From Streptomyces sp. AcH 505 (lineage in GTDB: Bacteria > Actinomycetota > Actinomycetes > Streptomycetales > Streptomycetaceae), in assembly GCF_000818175.1 (NCBI RefSeq), contig NZ_JTIY01000001.1, positions 3,736,042-3,786,747 of the forward strand: 50,706 nt of DNA, in the 5' to 3' direction. Positions 25,285 through 35,751 of the stretch are shown here, in pieces. How positions within the stretch are numbered: position 1 is the stretch's first letter; every line of letters starts with the position of its first letter. A program made the position numbers and the translations under genes. The notes beneath the pieces were generated by a model. It saw only the letters and a program-made list of their open reading frames with translations. It was not told the origin of the DNA and ran no database searches.

Positions 25285-26697
25285 GTGAAGAGCGCCGTGG
25301 AGACCCTGAACCCGACTCGGGTTCGGCTCACAGTCGAGGTGCCCTTCGAGGAGCTCAAGGACAGCCTCGACGCGGCGTACAAGAAGATCAACCAGCAGGT
25401 CACGGTGAAGGGCTTCCGTAAGGGCAAGATCCCGGCCCGGGTCATCGACCAGCGGTTCGGCCGTGGTGCTGTGCTGGAGGAGGCCGTCAACGACGCCCTC
25501 CCGAAGTTCTACACCGAGGCCGTCAACGAGGGTGAGCTCAATGTCCTGGGCCAGCCCGACGTCGACATCAAGGAGCTGAAGGACGGCGAGCTGCTGTCCT
25601 TCACCGCCGAGGTGGACATCCGCCCGGAGATCGCGATCCCCGACTACTCGGGCATCGAGGTCACCGTCGACTCCGTCGAGGTCACCGACGAGGACGTGGA
25701 CAAGTCGGTCGAGCAGCTGCGCGACCGCTTCGCCTCCACCAACCCCGTCGAGCGCCCCGCCGCCGAGGGCGACGTCGTGACGATCGACCTCGAGGCGAAG
25801 ATCGACGGTGAGATCCTGGAGGACGGCGTCGCCAACGCCGTCGAGTACACGATCGGTTCCGGCGAGCTGCTCGACGGCATCGACGAGGCCGTCACCGGCC
25901 TGGAGGCCGGCGGCGAAGCCACCTTCTCCTCCGAGCTCAAGGGCGGCGCAGCCGAGGGCAAGACCGCCGAGGTCACCGTCAAGGTCACCGCGGTCGCCGC
26001 GCGTGAGCTGCCCGCGCTGGACGACGACTTCGCCCAGCTCGCCAGCGAGTTCGACACGCTGGACGAGATGAAGGCCGACAGCCGCAAGCGCCTCGAGTCC
26101 ATGAAGCAGTACGACCAGGCCACCCAGGCCCAGGAGCGCGTCCTCGACGAGCTGCTGAAGCTGGCCGAGGTGCCGATCCCCGAGAAGCTCCTCGAGGACG
26201 AGATCAACACCCGTAAGCACAACCTGGAGCACCACCAGCTCGGTCAGATGGGCCTCGACCTCGCGAAGTACCTGGAGATCCAGGGACAGACCGAGGAGGA
26301 GTGGGAGGCCGAGACCAAGGAGCAGGCGGTCAAGGGCATCAAGACCCAGTTCATCCTCGACGAGCTGGTCAACAAGGAGAAGCTGAACGTCAACCAGGAG
26401 GAGCTCACCGAGCACCTCATGCGGCGCGCGCAGTCCTCCGGCATGGCGCCCGACCAGTTCGCCCAGGCGGTCGTCGAAGGCGGCCAGGTGCCGATGCTCG
26501 TCGGCGAGGTCGCCCGCGGCAAGGCGCTCGCCGTGGTCGTCGAGGCGGCGAAGGTCGTCGACACCAACGGTGAGCCCGTCGAGCTGGACGACGACGAGGA
26601 CGCCGACGACGAGGAGACCCCGGCCGCCGAGGCGGCTGCCGACGCTCCCGCCGCCGACACCGACGGCACCGAGAAGTCCGAGAAGACCGAGGCCTGA
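25285..26697 (+). CDS. tig: Trigger factor
   Basis: A ribosome-bound chaperone and peptidyl-prolyl isomerase of 470 residues. The N-terminal ribosome-binding domain carries [19 protein letters not shown] (the GFRxGx-P signature). The FKBP-like domain covers about 150-235 ([37 protein letters not shown]), and the rest is the helical C-terminal chaperone domain. The tail from about residue 430 is strongly acidic ([10 protein letters not shown]) and Ala-rich. The GTG start has AAGGAG 8 nt upstream. It heads the quality-control block but is separated from clpP1 by a 15-bp terminator and 338 bp. Confidence 0.97.
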   Translation: MKSAVETLNPTRVRLTVEVPFEELKDSLDAAYKKINQQVTVKGFRKGKIPARVIDQRFGRGAVLEEAVNDALPKFYTEAVNEGELNVLGQPDVDIKELKDGELLSFTAEVDIRPEIAIPDYSGIEVTVDSVEVTDEDVDKSVEQLRDRFASTNPVERPAAEGDVVTIDLEAKIDGEILEDGVANAVEYTIGSGELLDGIDEAVTGLEAGGEATFSSELKGGAAEGKTAEVTVKVTAVAARELPALDDDFAQLASEFDTLDEMKADSRKRLESMKQYDQATQAQERVLDELLKLAEVPIPEKLLEDEINTRKHNLEHHQLGQMGLDLAKYLEIQGQTEEEWEAETKEQAVKGIKTQFILDELVNKEKLNVNQEELTEHLMRRAQSSGMAPDQFAQAVVEGGQVPMLVGEVARGKALAVVVEAAKVVDTNGEPVELDDDEDADDEETPAAEAAADAPAADTDGTEKSEKTEA

Positions 26698-26719
26698 GCC
26701 GGCCCCGCTCTCGCGGTGA

Positions 26720-26752
26720 CGGGCCCCGGACGCGACACGCGTCCGGGGCCCG
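26720..26752 (+). terminator. Terminator of tig
   Basis: A perfect 15-bp GC stem (26720-26734 with 26738-26752) and a 3-nt ACA loop, 22 nt after the stop codon. There is no strong T-run. The remainder of the gap to clpP1 holds the ClgR-like site and a -10 candidate. Confidence 0.85.
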
Positions 26753-26886
26753 CCCCGTTCCCCGCCTCCATGACCGCGTCCAGGGGCCTCGCACAGGCGT
26801 CGGAAGGCGTCACCGGACCCCGCAGGCGGAGGAGGACCCCAAGGCCCGCAGAGGGGCGCTCAGGGCCGTACGGAGCCCCAACTACC

Positions 26887-26903
26887 TTGCGCTCCCAGCG
26901 AAC
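26887..26903. promoter_or_regulatory. Candidate ClgR activator site upstream of clpP1
   Basis: CGCT-CCC-AGCGAAC resembles the ClgR consensus core (CGC-Y-N3-R-GCG-W-W) known from actinobacterial clp promoters. It is centred about 48 bp upstream of a TAGGGT hexamer (26942-26947) that has no good -35, which is consistent with activator-dependent transcription. Confidence 0.5.
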
Positions 26904-26941
26904 AGCAACGGAAGCGGGATGGCGCCCGCCCACCAGCGCGT

Positions 26942-26947
26942 TAGGGT
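26942..26947 (+). promoter_or_regulatory. Candidate -10 of clpP1
   Basis: TAGGGT, about 90 nt before the clpP1 start, without a recognisable -35 element. Confidence 0.4.
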
Positions 26948-27035
26948 CCATGAATACGAGGCTCGGGGAGTTCCCCGTCCCTCGGAACGAAGACGCTGAG
27001 ACGGCCGCAGCCGTCAGAGACGAGCAGGTGGATAC

Positions 27036-27653
27036 GTGACGAATCTGATGCCCTACGCCGCCGGTGAACCGTCCCTCGGTGGTGGCCTCGGCGACCAGGT
27101 CTACAGCCGACTGCTCGGCGAGCGGATCATCTTCCTCGGCCAGCAGGTCGACGACGACATCGCCAACAAGATCACAGCACAGCTGCTCCTCCTCGCGGCC
27201 GAGCCCGAGAAGGACATCTACCTCTACATCAACAGCCCCGGTGGCTCGGTCACGGCCGGCATGGCCGTCTACGACACCATGCAGTACATCCCGAACGACG
27301 TGGTCACCATCGGTATGGGCATGGCGGCCTCGATGGGCCAGTTCCTGCTGACCGGCGGCACGGCGGGCAAGCGCTTCGCGCTGCCCAACACCGACATCCT
27401 CATGCACCAGGGCTCGGCGGGCCTCGGCGGCACCGCGTCCGACATCAAGATCCAGGCCGAGCAGCTGCTCCGTACGAAGAAGCGCATGGCCGAGATCACC
27501 GCGCGCCACACCGGTCAGACCGAAGAGACGATCATCCGCGACGGTGACCGTGACCGCTGGTTCACCGCCGAGGAAGCCGTGTCGTACGGCATCATCGACG
27601 AGATCATCTCCGCTGCTTCGGGTGTTCCGGGCGGCGGCGGCACCGGGGCCTGA
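27036..27653 (+). CDS. clpP1: ATP-dependent Clp protease proteolytic subunit 1
   Basis: A 205-residue serine protease subunit that assembles with ClpP2 into the barrel served by ClpX or ClpC. The triad is Ser99 (GMAASMGQ), His124 (LMHQG) and Asp173 (GDRDRWF), with the family spacing of 25 and 74 residues. The handle region and [12 protein letters not shown] oxyanion loop are intact. The GTG at 27036 follows AGGTG. Its start overlaps the stop of a 29-codon open frame (26950-27039) as GTGA. clpP2 begins 79 bp downstream, so the two are very probably one operon, with ClgR as likely activator. Confidence 0.96.
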   Translation: MTNLMPYAAGEPSLGGGLGDQVYSRLLGERIIFLGQQVDDDIANKITAQLLLLAAEPEKDIYLYINSPGGSVTAGMAVYDTMQYIPNDVVTIGMGMAASMGQFLLTGGTAGKRFALPNTDILMHQGSAGLGGTASDIKIQAEQLLRTKKRMAEITARHTGQTEETIIRDGDRDRWFTAEEAVSYGIIDEIISAASGVPGGGGTGA

Positions 27654-27732
27654 GCGCTCTCACCGCGACCAGCCCCCGATCAGCCGGCCAGGCCCCCTTC
27701 CAGCGAACGCCACCAGGATGGTGAACACCCAC

Positions 27733-28392
27733 ATGAACGACTACTCCGCGAGCGGCCTCTACACCGGCCCGCAGGTGGACAACCGCTACGTCATCCCGCG
27801 CTTCGTGGAGCGCACCTCGCAGGGCGTGCGCGAGTACGACCCGTACGCGAAGCTCTTCGAGGAGCGCGTGATCTTCCTCGGCGTGCAGATCGACGACGCG
27901 TCCGCCAACGACGTCATGGCGCAGCTGCTCTGCCTGGAGTCGATGGACCCGGACCGCGACATCTCCATCTACATCAACAGCCCCGGCGGCTCGATGACGG
28001 CTCTCACCGCCATCTACGACACGATGCAGTTCGTGAAGCCGGACATCCAGACCGTGTGCATGGGACAGGCGGCCTCCGCCGCGGCCGTGCTGCTCGCCGC
28101 CGGTACCGCCGGCAAGCGACTGGCGCTGCCCAACGCCCGCGTGCTGATCCACCAGCCGTCCAGCCAGACCGGCCGTGAGCAGCTCTCCGACCTGGAGATC
28201 GCGGCCAACGAGATCCTGCGGATGCGCTCCCAGCTGGAGGAGATGCTGGCCAAGCACTCCACCACGCCGATCGAGAAGATCCGCGACGACATCGAGCGCG
28301 ACAAGATCCTCACCGCCGAGGACGCGCTGGCGTACGGTCTGGTCGACCAGATTGTCTCGACCCGTAAGACCACGGCCGCAGCGGCAGCCTGA
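27733..28392 (+). CDS. clpP2: ATP-dependent Clp protease proteolytic subunit 2
   Basis: A 219-residue partner of ClpP1. The triad is Ser115 (GQAASAAAV), His140 (LIHQPSS) and Asp190 (ERDKIL); one extra residue compared with ClpP1 lies between His and Asp. The N-terminal [38 protein letters not shown] is typical of actinobacterial ClpP2. Start candidates are ATG 27718, GTG 27721 and ATG 27733; I prefer 27733 because GGTGA lies 8 nt upstream and family members begin MND. In actinobacteria both ClpP proteins are needed for an active mixed barrel. Confidence 0.95.
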   Translation: MNDYSASGLYTGPQVDNRYVIPRFVERTSQGVREYDPYAKLFEERVIFLGVQIDDASANDVMAQLLCLESMDPDRDISIYINSPGGSMTALTAIYDTMQFVKPDIQTVCMGQAASAAAVLLAAGTAGKRLALPNARVLIHQPSSQTGREQLSDLEIAANEILRMRSQLEEMLAKHSTTPIEKIRDDIERDKILTAEDALAYGLVDQIVSTRKTTAAAAA

Positions 28393-28405
28393 GGCCCCGG
28401 CGCTC

Positions 28406-28465
28406 TTGGCACGGATCGCACCGCGCCGCGGCGACGATGTCGCCCGGGAATGTGAACCGTGCCAA
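28406..28465. repeat. Long-range inverted repeat between clpP2 and clpX
   Basis: TTGGCACGG (28406-28414) and its exact complement CCGTGCCAA (28457-28465) enclose 42 bp that contain a further hairpin, GCGAC-GAT-GTCGC. It could terminate clpP1P2 transcripts or be an operator pair in the clpX promoter region. Confidence 0.55.
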
Positions 28466-28560
28466 GGGGGGCCCGAACGGGGGCCCGGGCAAGGTACCGT
28501 CGGATATGAGGCACAGGAGCCGCTGAACCAAGCTGCTCCCAGGCGAAGGGGAAGCACCTC

Positions 28561-29853
28561 GTGGCACGCATCGGTGATGGCGGCGACCTGCTCAAGTGCT
28601 CGTTCTGCGGCAAGAGCCAGAAGCAGGTGAAGAAGCTCATCGCAGGTCCCGGTGTGTACATCTGCGACGAGTGCATCGATCTCTGCAACGAGATCATCGA
28701 GGAGGAGCTGGCCGAGACCTCCGAGGTGCGCTGGGAGGAACTGCCCAAGCCCCGGGAGATCTACGAGTTCCTCGAGGGCTACGTCGTCGGCCAGGAGCCG
28801 GCGAAGAAGGCCCTCTCGGTAGCGGTGTACAACCACTACAAGCGCGTCCAGGCCGGTGAGAACGGCGGCGGCGCCAACCGGGACGACGCGATCGAGCTCG
28901 CGAAGTCCAACATCCTGCTGCTGGGCCCCACGGGCTCGGGCAAGACGCTCCTCGCGCAGACCCTGGCCCGCATGCTGAACGTGCCGTTCGCCATCGCGGA
29001 CGCCACGGCGCTGACCGAGGCCGGTTACGTCGGCGAGGACGTCGAGAACATCCTGCTGAAGCTGATCCAGGCCGCGGACTACGACGTCAAGAAGGCCGAG
29101 ACCGGCATCATCTACATCGACGAGATCGACAAGGTCGCCCGCAAGAGCGAGAACCCGTCGATCACCCGCGATGTCTCGGGCGAGGGTGTGCAGCAGGCCC
29201 TGCTGAAGATCCTCGAAGGCACCACGGCCTCGGTACCGCCGCAGGGCGGCCGGAAACACCCGCACCAGGAGTTCATCCAGATCGACACGACGAACGTGCT
29301 GTTCATCGTGGGCGGTGCCTTCTCCGGTCTTGAGCGGATCATCGAGTCACGGGCCGGCGCGAAGGGCATCGGCTTCGGGGCGACGATCCGCTCGAAGCGC
29401 GAGATCGAGGCGAGCGACCAGTTCCAGGAGGTCATGCCGGAGGACCTGGTGAAGTTCGGGATGATCCCGGAGTTCATCGGCCGGCTGCCCGTCCTGACCT
29501 CGGTGCACAACCTGGACCGCGAGGCGCTGCTGCAGATCCTCGTCGAGCCGCGCAACGCGCTGGTGAAGCAGTACCAGCGGCTGTTCGAACTCGACGGTGT
29601 GGAGCTGGAGTTCGACCGCCCGGCGCTGGAGGCCATCGCCGACCAGGCGATCCTGCGCGGCACCGGGGCGCGCGGGCTGCGCGCCATCATGGAGGAAGTC
29701 CTCCAGTCGGTGATGTACGAGGTCCCGTCCCGCAAGGACGTGGCCCGGGTGGTCATCACGGAAGACGTGGTCCACTCGCATGTGAACCCGACGCTGGTCC
29801 CGCGCGAGCCGCGGATCGTCAAGAACGACGGCCGGCACGAGAAGTCGGCGTAG
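28561..29853 (+). CDS. clpX: ATP-dependent Clp protease ATP-binding subunit ClpX
   Basis: A 430-residue AAA+ unfoldase that delivers substrates to ClpP. The N-terminal zinc-binding domain has Cys13, Cys16, Cys35 and Cys38. Walker A is GPTGSGKT (122-129), the pore loop GYVG is at 155-158, and Walker B is IIYIDE (183-188). The IGF-type ClpP-docking loop is [11 protein letters not shown], and sensor 2 is GARGLR. The GTG start follows AAGGGGAAG. It is separated from clpP2 by 168 bp with an inverted repeat, so it probably also has its own promoter. A 19-bp-stem terminator follows. Confidence 0.98.
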   Translation: MARIGDGGDLLKCSFCGKSQKQVKKLIAGPGVYICDECIDLCNEIIEEELAETSEVRWEELPKPREIYEFLEGYVVGQEPAKKALSVAVYNHYKRVQAGENGGGANRDDAIELAKSNILLLGPTGSGKTLLAQTLARMLNVPFAIADATALTEAGYVGEDVENILLKLIQAADYDVKKAETGIIYIDEIDKVARKSENPSITRDVSGEGVQQALLKILEGTTASVPPQGGRKHPHQEFIQIDTTNVLFIVGGAFSGLERIIESRAGAKGIGFGATIRSKREIEASDQFQEVMPEDLVKFGMIPEFIGRLPVLTSVHNLDREALLQILVEPRNALVKQYQRLFELDGVELEFDRPALEAIADQAILRGTGARGLRAIMEEVLQSVMYEVPSRKDVARVVITEDVVHSHVNPTLVPREPRIVKNDGRHEKSA

Positions 29854-29873
29854 GGCCTGGCCGCACCTGATAC

Positions 29874-29916
29874 ACGACGAAGGCGCCCCACCGGTTCGGT
29901 GGGGCGCCTTCGTCGT
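29874..29916. terminator. Bidirectional terminator between clpX and the convergent gene
   Basis: A perfect 19-bp stem (29874-29892 with 29898-29916) and a GGTTC loop. One of the strongest hairpins in the window. It serves clpX and, from the other side, the P/G/Q-rich protein gene. Confidence 0.9.
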
Positions 29917-29932
29917 AGCCGGGTGCCTGAGG

Positions 29933-30937
29933 TCAGAGCTTGACGCGCACGTCGTTGCGGAGCTTCGCGGCGATGGAGGCCGCCTCGTCCAGGTCCGTGC
30001 CCTTGCCCGTGAGGGCGCCCGCGACATCGACCGCCGTGGTGAAGGCGACGGTGCTGTGGTCGCCCCAGATGCAGACCGGGACGTTGATCTCCTTCGGCCC
30101 CTTGGCCGTGGCCGACGGGTCGTTGTCCTTGATCTTCACGTTCTGGCACTTCATGACCGCGCCGTCCAGCCCCTCGGGCGTGACCGCCTTCGGGCTGCCC
30201 ACCAGTTCGCCGGTGCTGTCGTCGGAGCTCTGCTCCTTCTGCGACTGGGTCTTCAGGTAGGCGAACATGGCGTCGACGACCTTCTCCGGGTCGTCGATCT
30301 GACCGTAAACCCCGCCGAAGGACAGCGCCTTGGCGCTCAGCGGGTCGTCCTCGCTGCCCGACTGGTAGGAGGCGTCGACGTCCTTGGGGTTCTTGATGCC
30401 CCACTTCTCGGCGTCCTTGAGGTCGCTCTGCGTCATACCGCTGTCGCTGCCGGCCGAATCGCTCTTCTTGTACTCGCCCTTGAGCACCGTCGCCGGTGTG
30501 ACCAGCTTGTGCGGGCCGTCGTCGGCGATCGAACTGCCGTCGTCGCCGGAGGTCAGGAAGTAGGCGCCGCCGCCGATCACGGCGAGCGCCACCACGACGG
30601 CGGCGATGATCAGCCCGGTCTTCTTCTTCTTGGGCTGCCCGTCCGGCGGCGGGTAGCCGGGCGCACCGTACGGGGGCTGCTGCGGCGGCTGGCCGTAGGG
30701 ACCCGGCTGGGCCGGCTGTCCGTACGGGTTCGGCGCGCCCGCGGGCTGCTGCGGGTAGCCGTAGCCGGGCTGCGGGGGCTGGCCCTGCGGGGGCACCCCG
30801 GGGGGCTGCTGCGGGTAACCGTAGCCGGGCTGAGGCTGGCCCTGCGGCGGCTGCTGGCCGTAAGGGCCCGGCTGACCGTACGGACCAGGCTGCTGAGGCT
30901 GCTGCCCGCCGTACGGGCCCGGCTGGTTGTCACTCAT
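29933..30937 (-). CDS. Pro/Gly/Gln-rich single-pass membrane protein, function unknown
   Basis: A 334-residue protein. Residues 1-110 are a low-complexity cytoplasmic region built from PGPYGQ- and [14 protein letters not shown] repeats. A stop-transfer sequence KKKKTG precedes one transmembrane helix ([20 protein letters not shown]). The remaining ~190 residues are an extracytoplasmic domain with no family I recognise; it has two cysteines, near MKCQNV and PVCIWG, that could form a disulfide. The layout resembles many streptomycete membrane proteins with a PYGQ-rich N-terminus. The ATG at 30937 has GGGGAAAG upstream. It is divergent from valS. Confidence 0.85.
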   Translation of the reverse strand: MSDNQPGPYGGQQPQQPGPYGQPGPYGQQPPQGQPQPGYGYPQQPPGVPPQGQPPQPGYGYPQQPAGAPNPYGQPAQPGPYGQPPQQPPYGAPGYPPPDGQPKKKKTGLIIAAVVVALAVIGGGAYFLTSGDDGSSIADDGPHKLVTPATVLKGEYKKSDSAGSDSGMTQSDLKDAEKWGIKNPKDVDASYQSGSEDDPLSAKALSFGGVYGQIDDPEKVVDAMFAYLKTQSQKEQSSDDSTGELVGSPKAVTPEGLDGAVMKCQNVKIKDNDPSATAKGPKEINVPVCIWGDHSTVAFTTAVDVAGALTGKGTDLDEAASIAAKLRNDVRVKL

Positions 30938-31060
30938 GTGCGCTTTCCCCTCCGTGTACTTATCTGTTCCGAACATCCTGTCGGAAGGTCGCGCGACGTG
31001 GGGCATCGGGTGCCGCACCGTTACCCAGCAACTCGTTTCAGTACAGGGCTGTGACACCTC

Positions 31061-31066
31061 TAAACT
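31061..31066 (+). promoter_or_regulatory. Candidate -10 of a leaderless valS transcript
   Basis: TAAACT lies 7 nt before the valS GTG. No T-box-like structure can be placed between them. Confidence 0.45.
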
Positions 31067-31073
31067 GGGGCGC

Positions 31074-33695
31074 GTGACCGAGAACTCTCAAGCGCAGCCA
31101 GCCAGCAACCCCGAACTGCCGACCCAGTACGCGCCGGCCGAGGTGGAGGGGAAGCTGTATGAGCGCTGGGTAGAACGCGGTTACTTCGAGGCGGACGAGA
31201 AGAGCGACAAGCAGCCGTACACGATCGTCATCCCACCGCCGAACGTCACGGGCTCGCTCCACCTGGGCCATGCCTTCGAGCACACGATCATCGACGCCCT
31301 GACCCGCCGTAAGCGCATGCAGGGCTACGAGACGCTGTGGCAGCCGGGGATGGACCACGCCGGCATCGCCACGCAGAACGTCGTCGAGCGCGAGCTGGCC
31401 AAGGACGGCAAGTCCCGTCAGGACCTCGGCCGCGAGGCGTTCGTCGAGCGCGTCTGGCAGTGGAAGGAAGAGTCCGGCGGCCAGATCTCCGGCCAGATGC
31501 GCCGGCTCGGCGACGGTGTCGCCTGGTCGCGTGAGCGCTTCACCATGGACGAGGGTCTGTCCAAGGCCGTCCAGACGATCTTCAAGAAGCTCTACGACGA
31601 CGAGCTGATCTACCGCGCCGAGCGGATCATCAACTGGTGTCCGCGCTGTCTGACCGCGATCTCCGACATCGAGGTCGAGTACCAGGACGACGACGGCGAG
31701 CTGGTCTCGCTGAAGTACGGCGAGGGCGACGAGACGGTCGTCGTCGCGACGACCCGGGTCGAGACGATGCTCGGTGACACGGCCGTCGCCGTCCACCCCG
31801 ACGACGCGCGGTACGCGCATCTCATCGGCAAGCAGATCAAACTCCCGCTCACCAACCGCAGCATCCCGGTCGTCGCCGACGAGCACGTCGACCCGGAGTT
31901 CGGCACGGGCGCCGTCAAGGTGACCCCGGCGCACGACCCGAACGACTTCGCGATCGGCCAGCGCCACGGCCTGGAGACGCTCACGATCATGGACGAGCGC
32001 GCGGTCATCACCGCGCCCGGCCCCTTCGAGGGCCTCGACCGGTTCGAGGCGCGCTCCGCGATCGTCGAGGCGATGCGGGCGGACGGCCGGGTCGTCGCGG
32101 AGAAGCGTCCGTACGTCCACTCCGTCGGCCACTGCTCGCGCTGCAAGACGACGATCGAGCCGCGGCTTTCGCTCCAGTGGTGGGTCAAGGTCGGCCCGCT
32201 CGCCCAGGCGGCGGGCGACGCCGTCCGGGACGGCCGGGTCACGATCCACCCGAAGGAGATGGAGCCCCGGTACTTCGGCTGGGTCGACAACCTCAACGAC
32301 TGGTGCATCTCACGGCAGTTGTGGTGGGGCCACCGCATCCCTGTCTGGCACGGCCCGAACGGCGAGAGCGTCTGTGTCGGACCCGACGACGAGGCGCCCA
32401 CGGGTGAGGGCTGGTACCAGGACACCGACGTCCTCGACACCTGGTTCTCGTCCGGGCTCTGGCCCTTCTCGACCCTCGGCTGGCCCGAACAGACCCCGAG
32501 CCTGGAGAAGTTCTATCCGAACTCGGTCCTCGTCACCGGCTACGACATCCTGTTCTTCTGGGTCGCCCGGATGATGATGTTCGGTCTGTACGCCATGGAC
32601 GGCACCCCGCCGTTCCACACCATCGCCCTGCACGGCATGGTCCGTGACCAGTTCGGCAAGAAGATGTCGAAGTCCTTCGGCAACGCGGTCAATCCGCTGG
32701 ACTGGATGGACAAGTACGGCTCCGACGCGGTGCGTTTCACGCTCGCGCGCGGTGCCAACCCCGGTGTCGACGTCCCGATCGGCGAGGACTGGGTCCAGGG
32801 TTCGCGGAACTTCGCGAACAAGATCTGGAACGCCACCCGGTTCGCCATGATGAACGGCGCCACGGTCGAGGGCGACCTGCCCCCCGTCGCCGAGCAGTCC
32901 GCCACGGACCGCTGGATCCTTTCGCGGCTCAACGCCACGGTCGCGGAGGTCGACGCGTTCTACGACGACTACCAGTTCGCCAAGCTGTCCGACGCGCTCT
33001 TCCACTTCGCGTGGGACGAGGTCTTCGACTGGTACGTCGAGCTGTCCAAGACCACGTTCTTCGCCGGCGGCGAGCAGGCCAAGGTCTCCGGACGGGTCCT
33101 CGGTGAGGTCCTCGACGTCACGCTGCGGCTGCTGCACCCGGTCGTCCCGTTCGTCACCGAGACGCTGTGGACCACGCTCACCGGCAAGGAGTCGGTGGTC
33201 ATCGCCGACTGGCCGGTCGACAGCGGTTTCCGCGACGAGGCGGCCGAGCGCGAGATCGGCAACCTCCAGCAGGTCGTCACGGAGGTCCGCCGCTTCCGCG
33301 CCGACCAGGGTCTCCAGCAGGGCCAGAAGGTCCCGGCCCGGCTCGACCTGTCCGGTACGGAACTGGCGGCGCACGAGCCGGCCATCCGCCAGGTGCTGCG
33401 CCTCCAGCCCGAGGGCGAGGGCTTCCACGCGACGGCGACCCTGCCGGTCGCCGGTGCCACCGTGGCCCTCGACTTGTCGGGGACGATCGACGTCGAGGCG
33501 GAGCGCAAGCGGCTGACGAAGGACCTCGGCAACGCGGAGAAGGAGAAGGCGCAGGCGACGGCCAAGCTCGCCAACGAGGCGTTCATGGCGAAGGCCCCCG
33601 ACAACGTCGTGGACAAGATCCGCGGCCGGCTGACCAAGGCCGAGGCGGACATCGCCCGTCTCACCGCACAGATCGCGGGCCTGCCCGAGAGCTGA
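31074..33695 (+). CDS. valS: Valyl-tRNA synthetase
   Basis: An 873-residue class I synthetase that charges tRNA-Val. The HIGH motif appears as HLGH at 63-66 ([13 protein letters not shown]) and KMSKS at 530-534. The editing domain includes [21 protein letters not shown], and the C-terminal coiled-coil arm ([19 protein letters not shown]) is intact. I chose the GTG at 31074 ([19 protein letters not shown]), since a -10 hexamer lies just upstream; the frame stays open further up but is antisense to the neighbouring gene. A 13-bp hairpin follows, so folC has its own promoter. Confidence 0.97.
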   Translation: MTENSQAQPASNPELPTQYAPAEVEGKLYERWVERGYFEADEKSDKQPYTIVIPPPNVTGSLHLGHAFEHTIIDALTRRKRMQGYETLWQPGMDHAGIATQNVVERELAKDGKSRQDLGREAFVERVWQWKEESGGQISGQMRRLGDGVAWSRERFTMDEGLSKAVQTIFKKLYDDELIYRAERIINWCPRCLTAISDIEVEYQDDDGELVSLKYGEGDETVVVATTRVETMLGDTAVAVHPDDARYAHLIGKQIKLPLTNRSIPVVADEHVDPEFGTGAVKVTPAHDPNDFAIGQRHGLETLTIMDERAVITAPGPFEGLDRFEARSAIVEAMRADGRVVAEKRPYVHSVGHCSRCKTTIEPRLSLQWWVKVGPLAQAAGDAVRDGRVTIHPKEMEPRYFGWVDNLNDWCISRQLWWGHRIPVWHGPNGESVCVGPDDEAPTGEGWYQDTDVLDTWFSSGLWPFSTLGWPEQTPSLEKFYPNSVLVTGYDILFFWVARMMMFGLYAMDGTPPFHTIALHGMVRDQFGKKMSKSFGNAVNPLDWMDKYGSDAVRFTLARGANPGVDVPIGEDWVQGSRNFANKIWNATRFAMMNGATVEGDLPPVAEQSATDRWILSRLNATVAEVDAFYDDYQFAKLSDALFHFAWDEVFDWYVELSKTTFFAGGEQAKVSGRVLGEVLDVTLRLLHPVVPFVTETLWTTLTGKESVVIADWPVDSGFRDEAAEREIGNLQQVVTEVRRFRADQGLQQGQKVPARLDLSGTELAAHEPAIRQVLRLQPEGEGFHATATLPVAGATVALDLSGTIDVEAERKRLTKDLGNAEKEKAQATAKLANEAFMAKAPDNVVDKIRGRLTKAEADIARLTAQIAGLPES

Positions 33696-33716
33696 CCCGA
33701 ACGACTGACGCCCCAC

Positions 33717-33749
33717 CCGGACGCCCCGGCCCACCGCCGGGGCGTCCGG
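33717..33749 (+). terminator. Terminator of valS
   Basis: A perfect 13-bp stem CCGGACGCCCCGG (33717-33729) with its complement at 33737-33749 and a 7-nt loop, 22 nt after the stop. Confidence 0.8.
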
Positions 33750-33765
33750 CGCTCCTGCCGCTCCG

Positions 33766-33771
33766 TAGACT
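33766..33771 (+). promoter_or_regulatory. Candidate -10 of a leaderless folC transcript
   Basis: TAGACT lies exactly 6 nt before the folC GTG and just 17 bp after the valS terminator. No ribosome binding site is present. Confidence 0.55.
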
Positions 33772-33777
33772 GGTCGT

Positions 33778-35283
33778 GTGAGCGACGACCAGCCCGACCA
33801 GCCCGACGAAGAATTCGACGACATCGTCCATGCCGAGACGACCCGCGACCCCGACCTCGCCGTGATCGAGGCAGGCAGCCGCACCCTGCGCGCCCAGGCG
33901 GGGCCGCGGCAGGACGAGGGCCTGCCGGCCCGGCCCGCCGACCCCGAGGTGGACAAGGCGCTGCGCGCCGTCGAGCAGGAGCTCGCGGGGCGCTGGGGCG
34001 AGACGAAGCTCGACCCCTCGCTGGTCAGGATCGAGAAGCTGGTGGACGTCCTGGGTGACCCCCAGCGCGCCTACCCGACCATCCACATCACCGGCACCAA
34101 CGGCAAGACGTCGACCGCCCGCATGATCGAGGCGCTGCTCGGCGCCTTCGAGCTGCGCACCGGGCGTTACACCAGCCCGCACGTTCAGTCGATCACCGAG
34201 CGGATCAGCCTGGACGGCGCCCCGATCTCCGCCGAGCGGTTCATCGAGACGTACGAGGACATCAAGGCGTTCGTCGAACTGGTCGACGCGGAGCAGGAGT
34301 ACCGGCTCTCGTTCTTCGAGGTGCTGACCGGCATGGCGTACGCGGCCTTCGCCGACGCCCCGGTCGACGTCGGCGTGGTCGAGGTCGGCATGGGCGGCAC
34401 GTGGGACGCGACGAACGTGATCGACGCGCAGGTCGCCGTGGTGACCCCGATCGACCTGGACCACACGGACCGGCTCGGCAGCACGTCGGGCGAGATCGCC
34501 GTGGAGAAGTCCGGGATCATCAAGCCGGGTGCGACGGTCGTCCTGGCGCAGCAGCCGGTGGACGCGGCGCAGGTGATGCTGAAGAAGGCCACCGAGGTGG
34601 AGGCGAAGGTCGCCCGCGAGGGCATGGAGTTCGGGGTGCTGGCCCGGGAGATCGCGGTCGGCGGCCAGCTGATGACCCTGCGCGGCCTCGGCGGTGAGTA
34701 CGAGCAGGTGTTCCTGCCGCTGTACGGCGCGCACCAGGCGCACAACGCGGCCGTGGCGCTCGCCGCGGTCGAGGCGTTCTTCGGGATCGGCGCCGAGCAG
34801 TCGGGCCGGCTGGACATGGACACGGTCAGGGCGGCGTTCGCCTCCGTCTCCTCGCCGGGCCGTCTTGAGGTCGTACGGAGCTCGCCGACGGTGGTGCTCG
34901 ACGCGGCGCACAACCCCGCGGGTGCCCGCGCGGCGGCCGAGGGGCTGAGCGAGTCGTTCGGCTTCAGCAGGCTCATCGGGGTGGTGGGGTCCAGCGAGGG
35001 CAAGGACGTGCGCGGCGTGCTCGAAGCGCTGGAGCCGATCTGCCAGGAACTGGTCGTCACCCAGAACTCCAGCCATCGCGCGATGGACGTGGACGAGCTG
35101 GCCGGGATCGCGGTCGAGGTGTTCGGCAACGACCGGGTGCAGGTCGAGGCGCGTCTCGACGACGCTCTTGAGGCGGCGATCACGCTCGCCGAGGAGGAGA
35201 GCGAGTTCGCCGGGGCGGGTGTCCTGGTGACGGGGTCCGTGATCACGGTCGGCGAGGCCCGGCTACTCCTGGGAAGGGGCTGA
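33778..35283 (+). CDS. folC: Folylpolyglutamate synthase / dihydrofolate synthase
   Basis: Adds glutamate to (dihydro)folate. A 501-residue protein with the Mur-ligase-like P-loop GTNGKT at 106-111, followed by SPHVQSITERISLDG. Other family marks are the conserved EVGMGGTWDATNV, the DHTDRLGST loop and the C-terminal domain motif LDAAHNPAG. An acidic, low-complexity N-terminal extension of about 60 residues precedes the catalytic fold and is often seen in streptomycetes. The GTG at 33778 sits 6 nt after TAGACT, so it is probably leaderless. It is directly followed (5 nt) by the DUF4233 gene, so the two are likely coupled. Confidence 0.95.
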   Translation: MSDDQPDQPDEEFDDIVHAETTRDPDLAVIEAGSRTLRAQAGPRQDEGLPARPADPEVDKALRAVEQELAGRWGETKLDPSLVRIEKLVDVLGDPQRAYPTIHITGTNGKTSTARMIEALLGAFELRTGRYTSPHVQSITERISLDGAPISAERFIETYEDIKAFVELVDAEQEYRLSFFEVLTGMAYAAFADAPVDVGVVEVGMGGTWDATNVIDAQVAVVTPIDLDHTDRLGSTSGEIAVEKSGIIKPGATVVLAQQPVDAAQVMLKKATEVEAKVAREGMEFGVLAREIAVGGQLMTLRGLGGEYEQVFLPLYGAHQAHNAAVALAAVEAFFGIGAEQSGRLDMDTVRAAFASVSSPGRLEVVRSSPTVVLDAAHNPAGARAAAEGLSESFGFSRLIGVVGSSEGKDVRGVLEALEPICQELVVTQNSSHRAMDVDELAGIAVEVFGNDRVQVEARLDDALEAAITLAEEESEFAGAGVLVTGSVITVGEARLLLGRG

Positions 35284-35288
35284 GGTCC

Positions 35289-35672
35289 ATGCGTATGCTC
35301 TGTGCCTCCACACTGCTGGCCGAGTTCTTCGTGATCGGTTTCGCCGGTCTGGTGGCGATGAAGTCGGACGACCTGTCGATGGGGACGGTCTGGACGATCT
35401 GCGGTGTCGCGATGCTGCTGTCGCTCCTGCTGTGCGGGATGCTCGGCCGTCCCGGCGGGGTGCAGCTCGGCTGGGCGCTGCAGATCGCGCTGATCGCGAG
35501 CGGTTTCGTGGTGCCGGTGATGTTCATCCTCGGTGCGGCGTTCGCCGCGCTCTGGTGGGCCTCGGTGCATTACGGACGCACGATCGACGCGGCGAAGGCC
35601 CGCTGGGCGGCGCAGGCGGAGGAGCGGACGGCGGCTGGGACCGGTCCCTCCGTAAAGCCTGACGCTGTGTAA
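35289..35672 (+). CDS. DUF4233 domain-containing membrane protein
   Basis: A 127-residue protein with four predicted transmembrane segments (TLLAEFFVIGFAGLVAM; VWTICGVAMLLSLLLCGML; WALQIALIASGFVVPVMFIL; AAFAALWWASVHYG) and a polar C-terminal tail. It matches DUF4233, a family regularly found directly after folC in actinobacteria; its function is unknown. Only 5 nt separate it from the folC stop, so translation is probably coupled. Confidence 0.88.
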   Translation: MRMLCASTLLAEFFVIGFAGLVAMKSDDLSMGTVWTICGVAMLLSLLLCGMLGRPGGVQLGWALQIALIASGFVVPVMFILGAAFAALWWASVHYGRTIDAAKARWAAQAEERTAAGTGPSVKPDAV

Positions 35673-35751
35673 TCGGTGCTGTGGTATGCCCTGTAGCCTC
35701 TGAGCCGGGTGCATCCCGCATCCCGCATCCGCACAAGAAGGAGCCCGTACC

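Noticed and set aside
30938..31073. T-box riboswitch ahead of valS
   Set aside because: A -10 hexamer lies 7 nt before the start, leaving no leader. No specifier loop or antiterminator sequence is visible.
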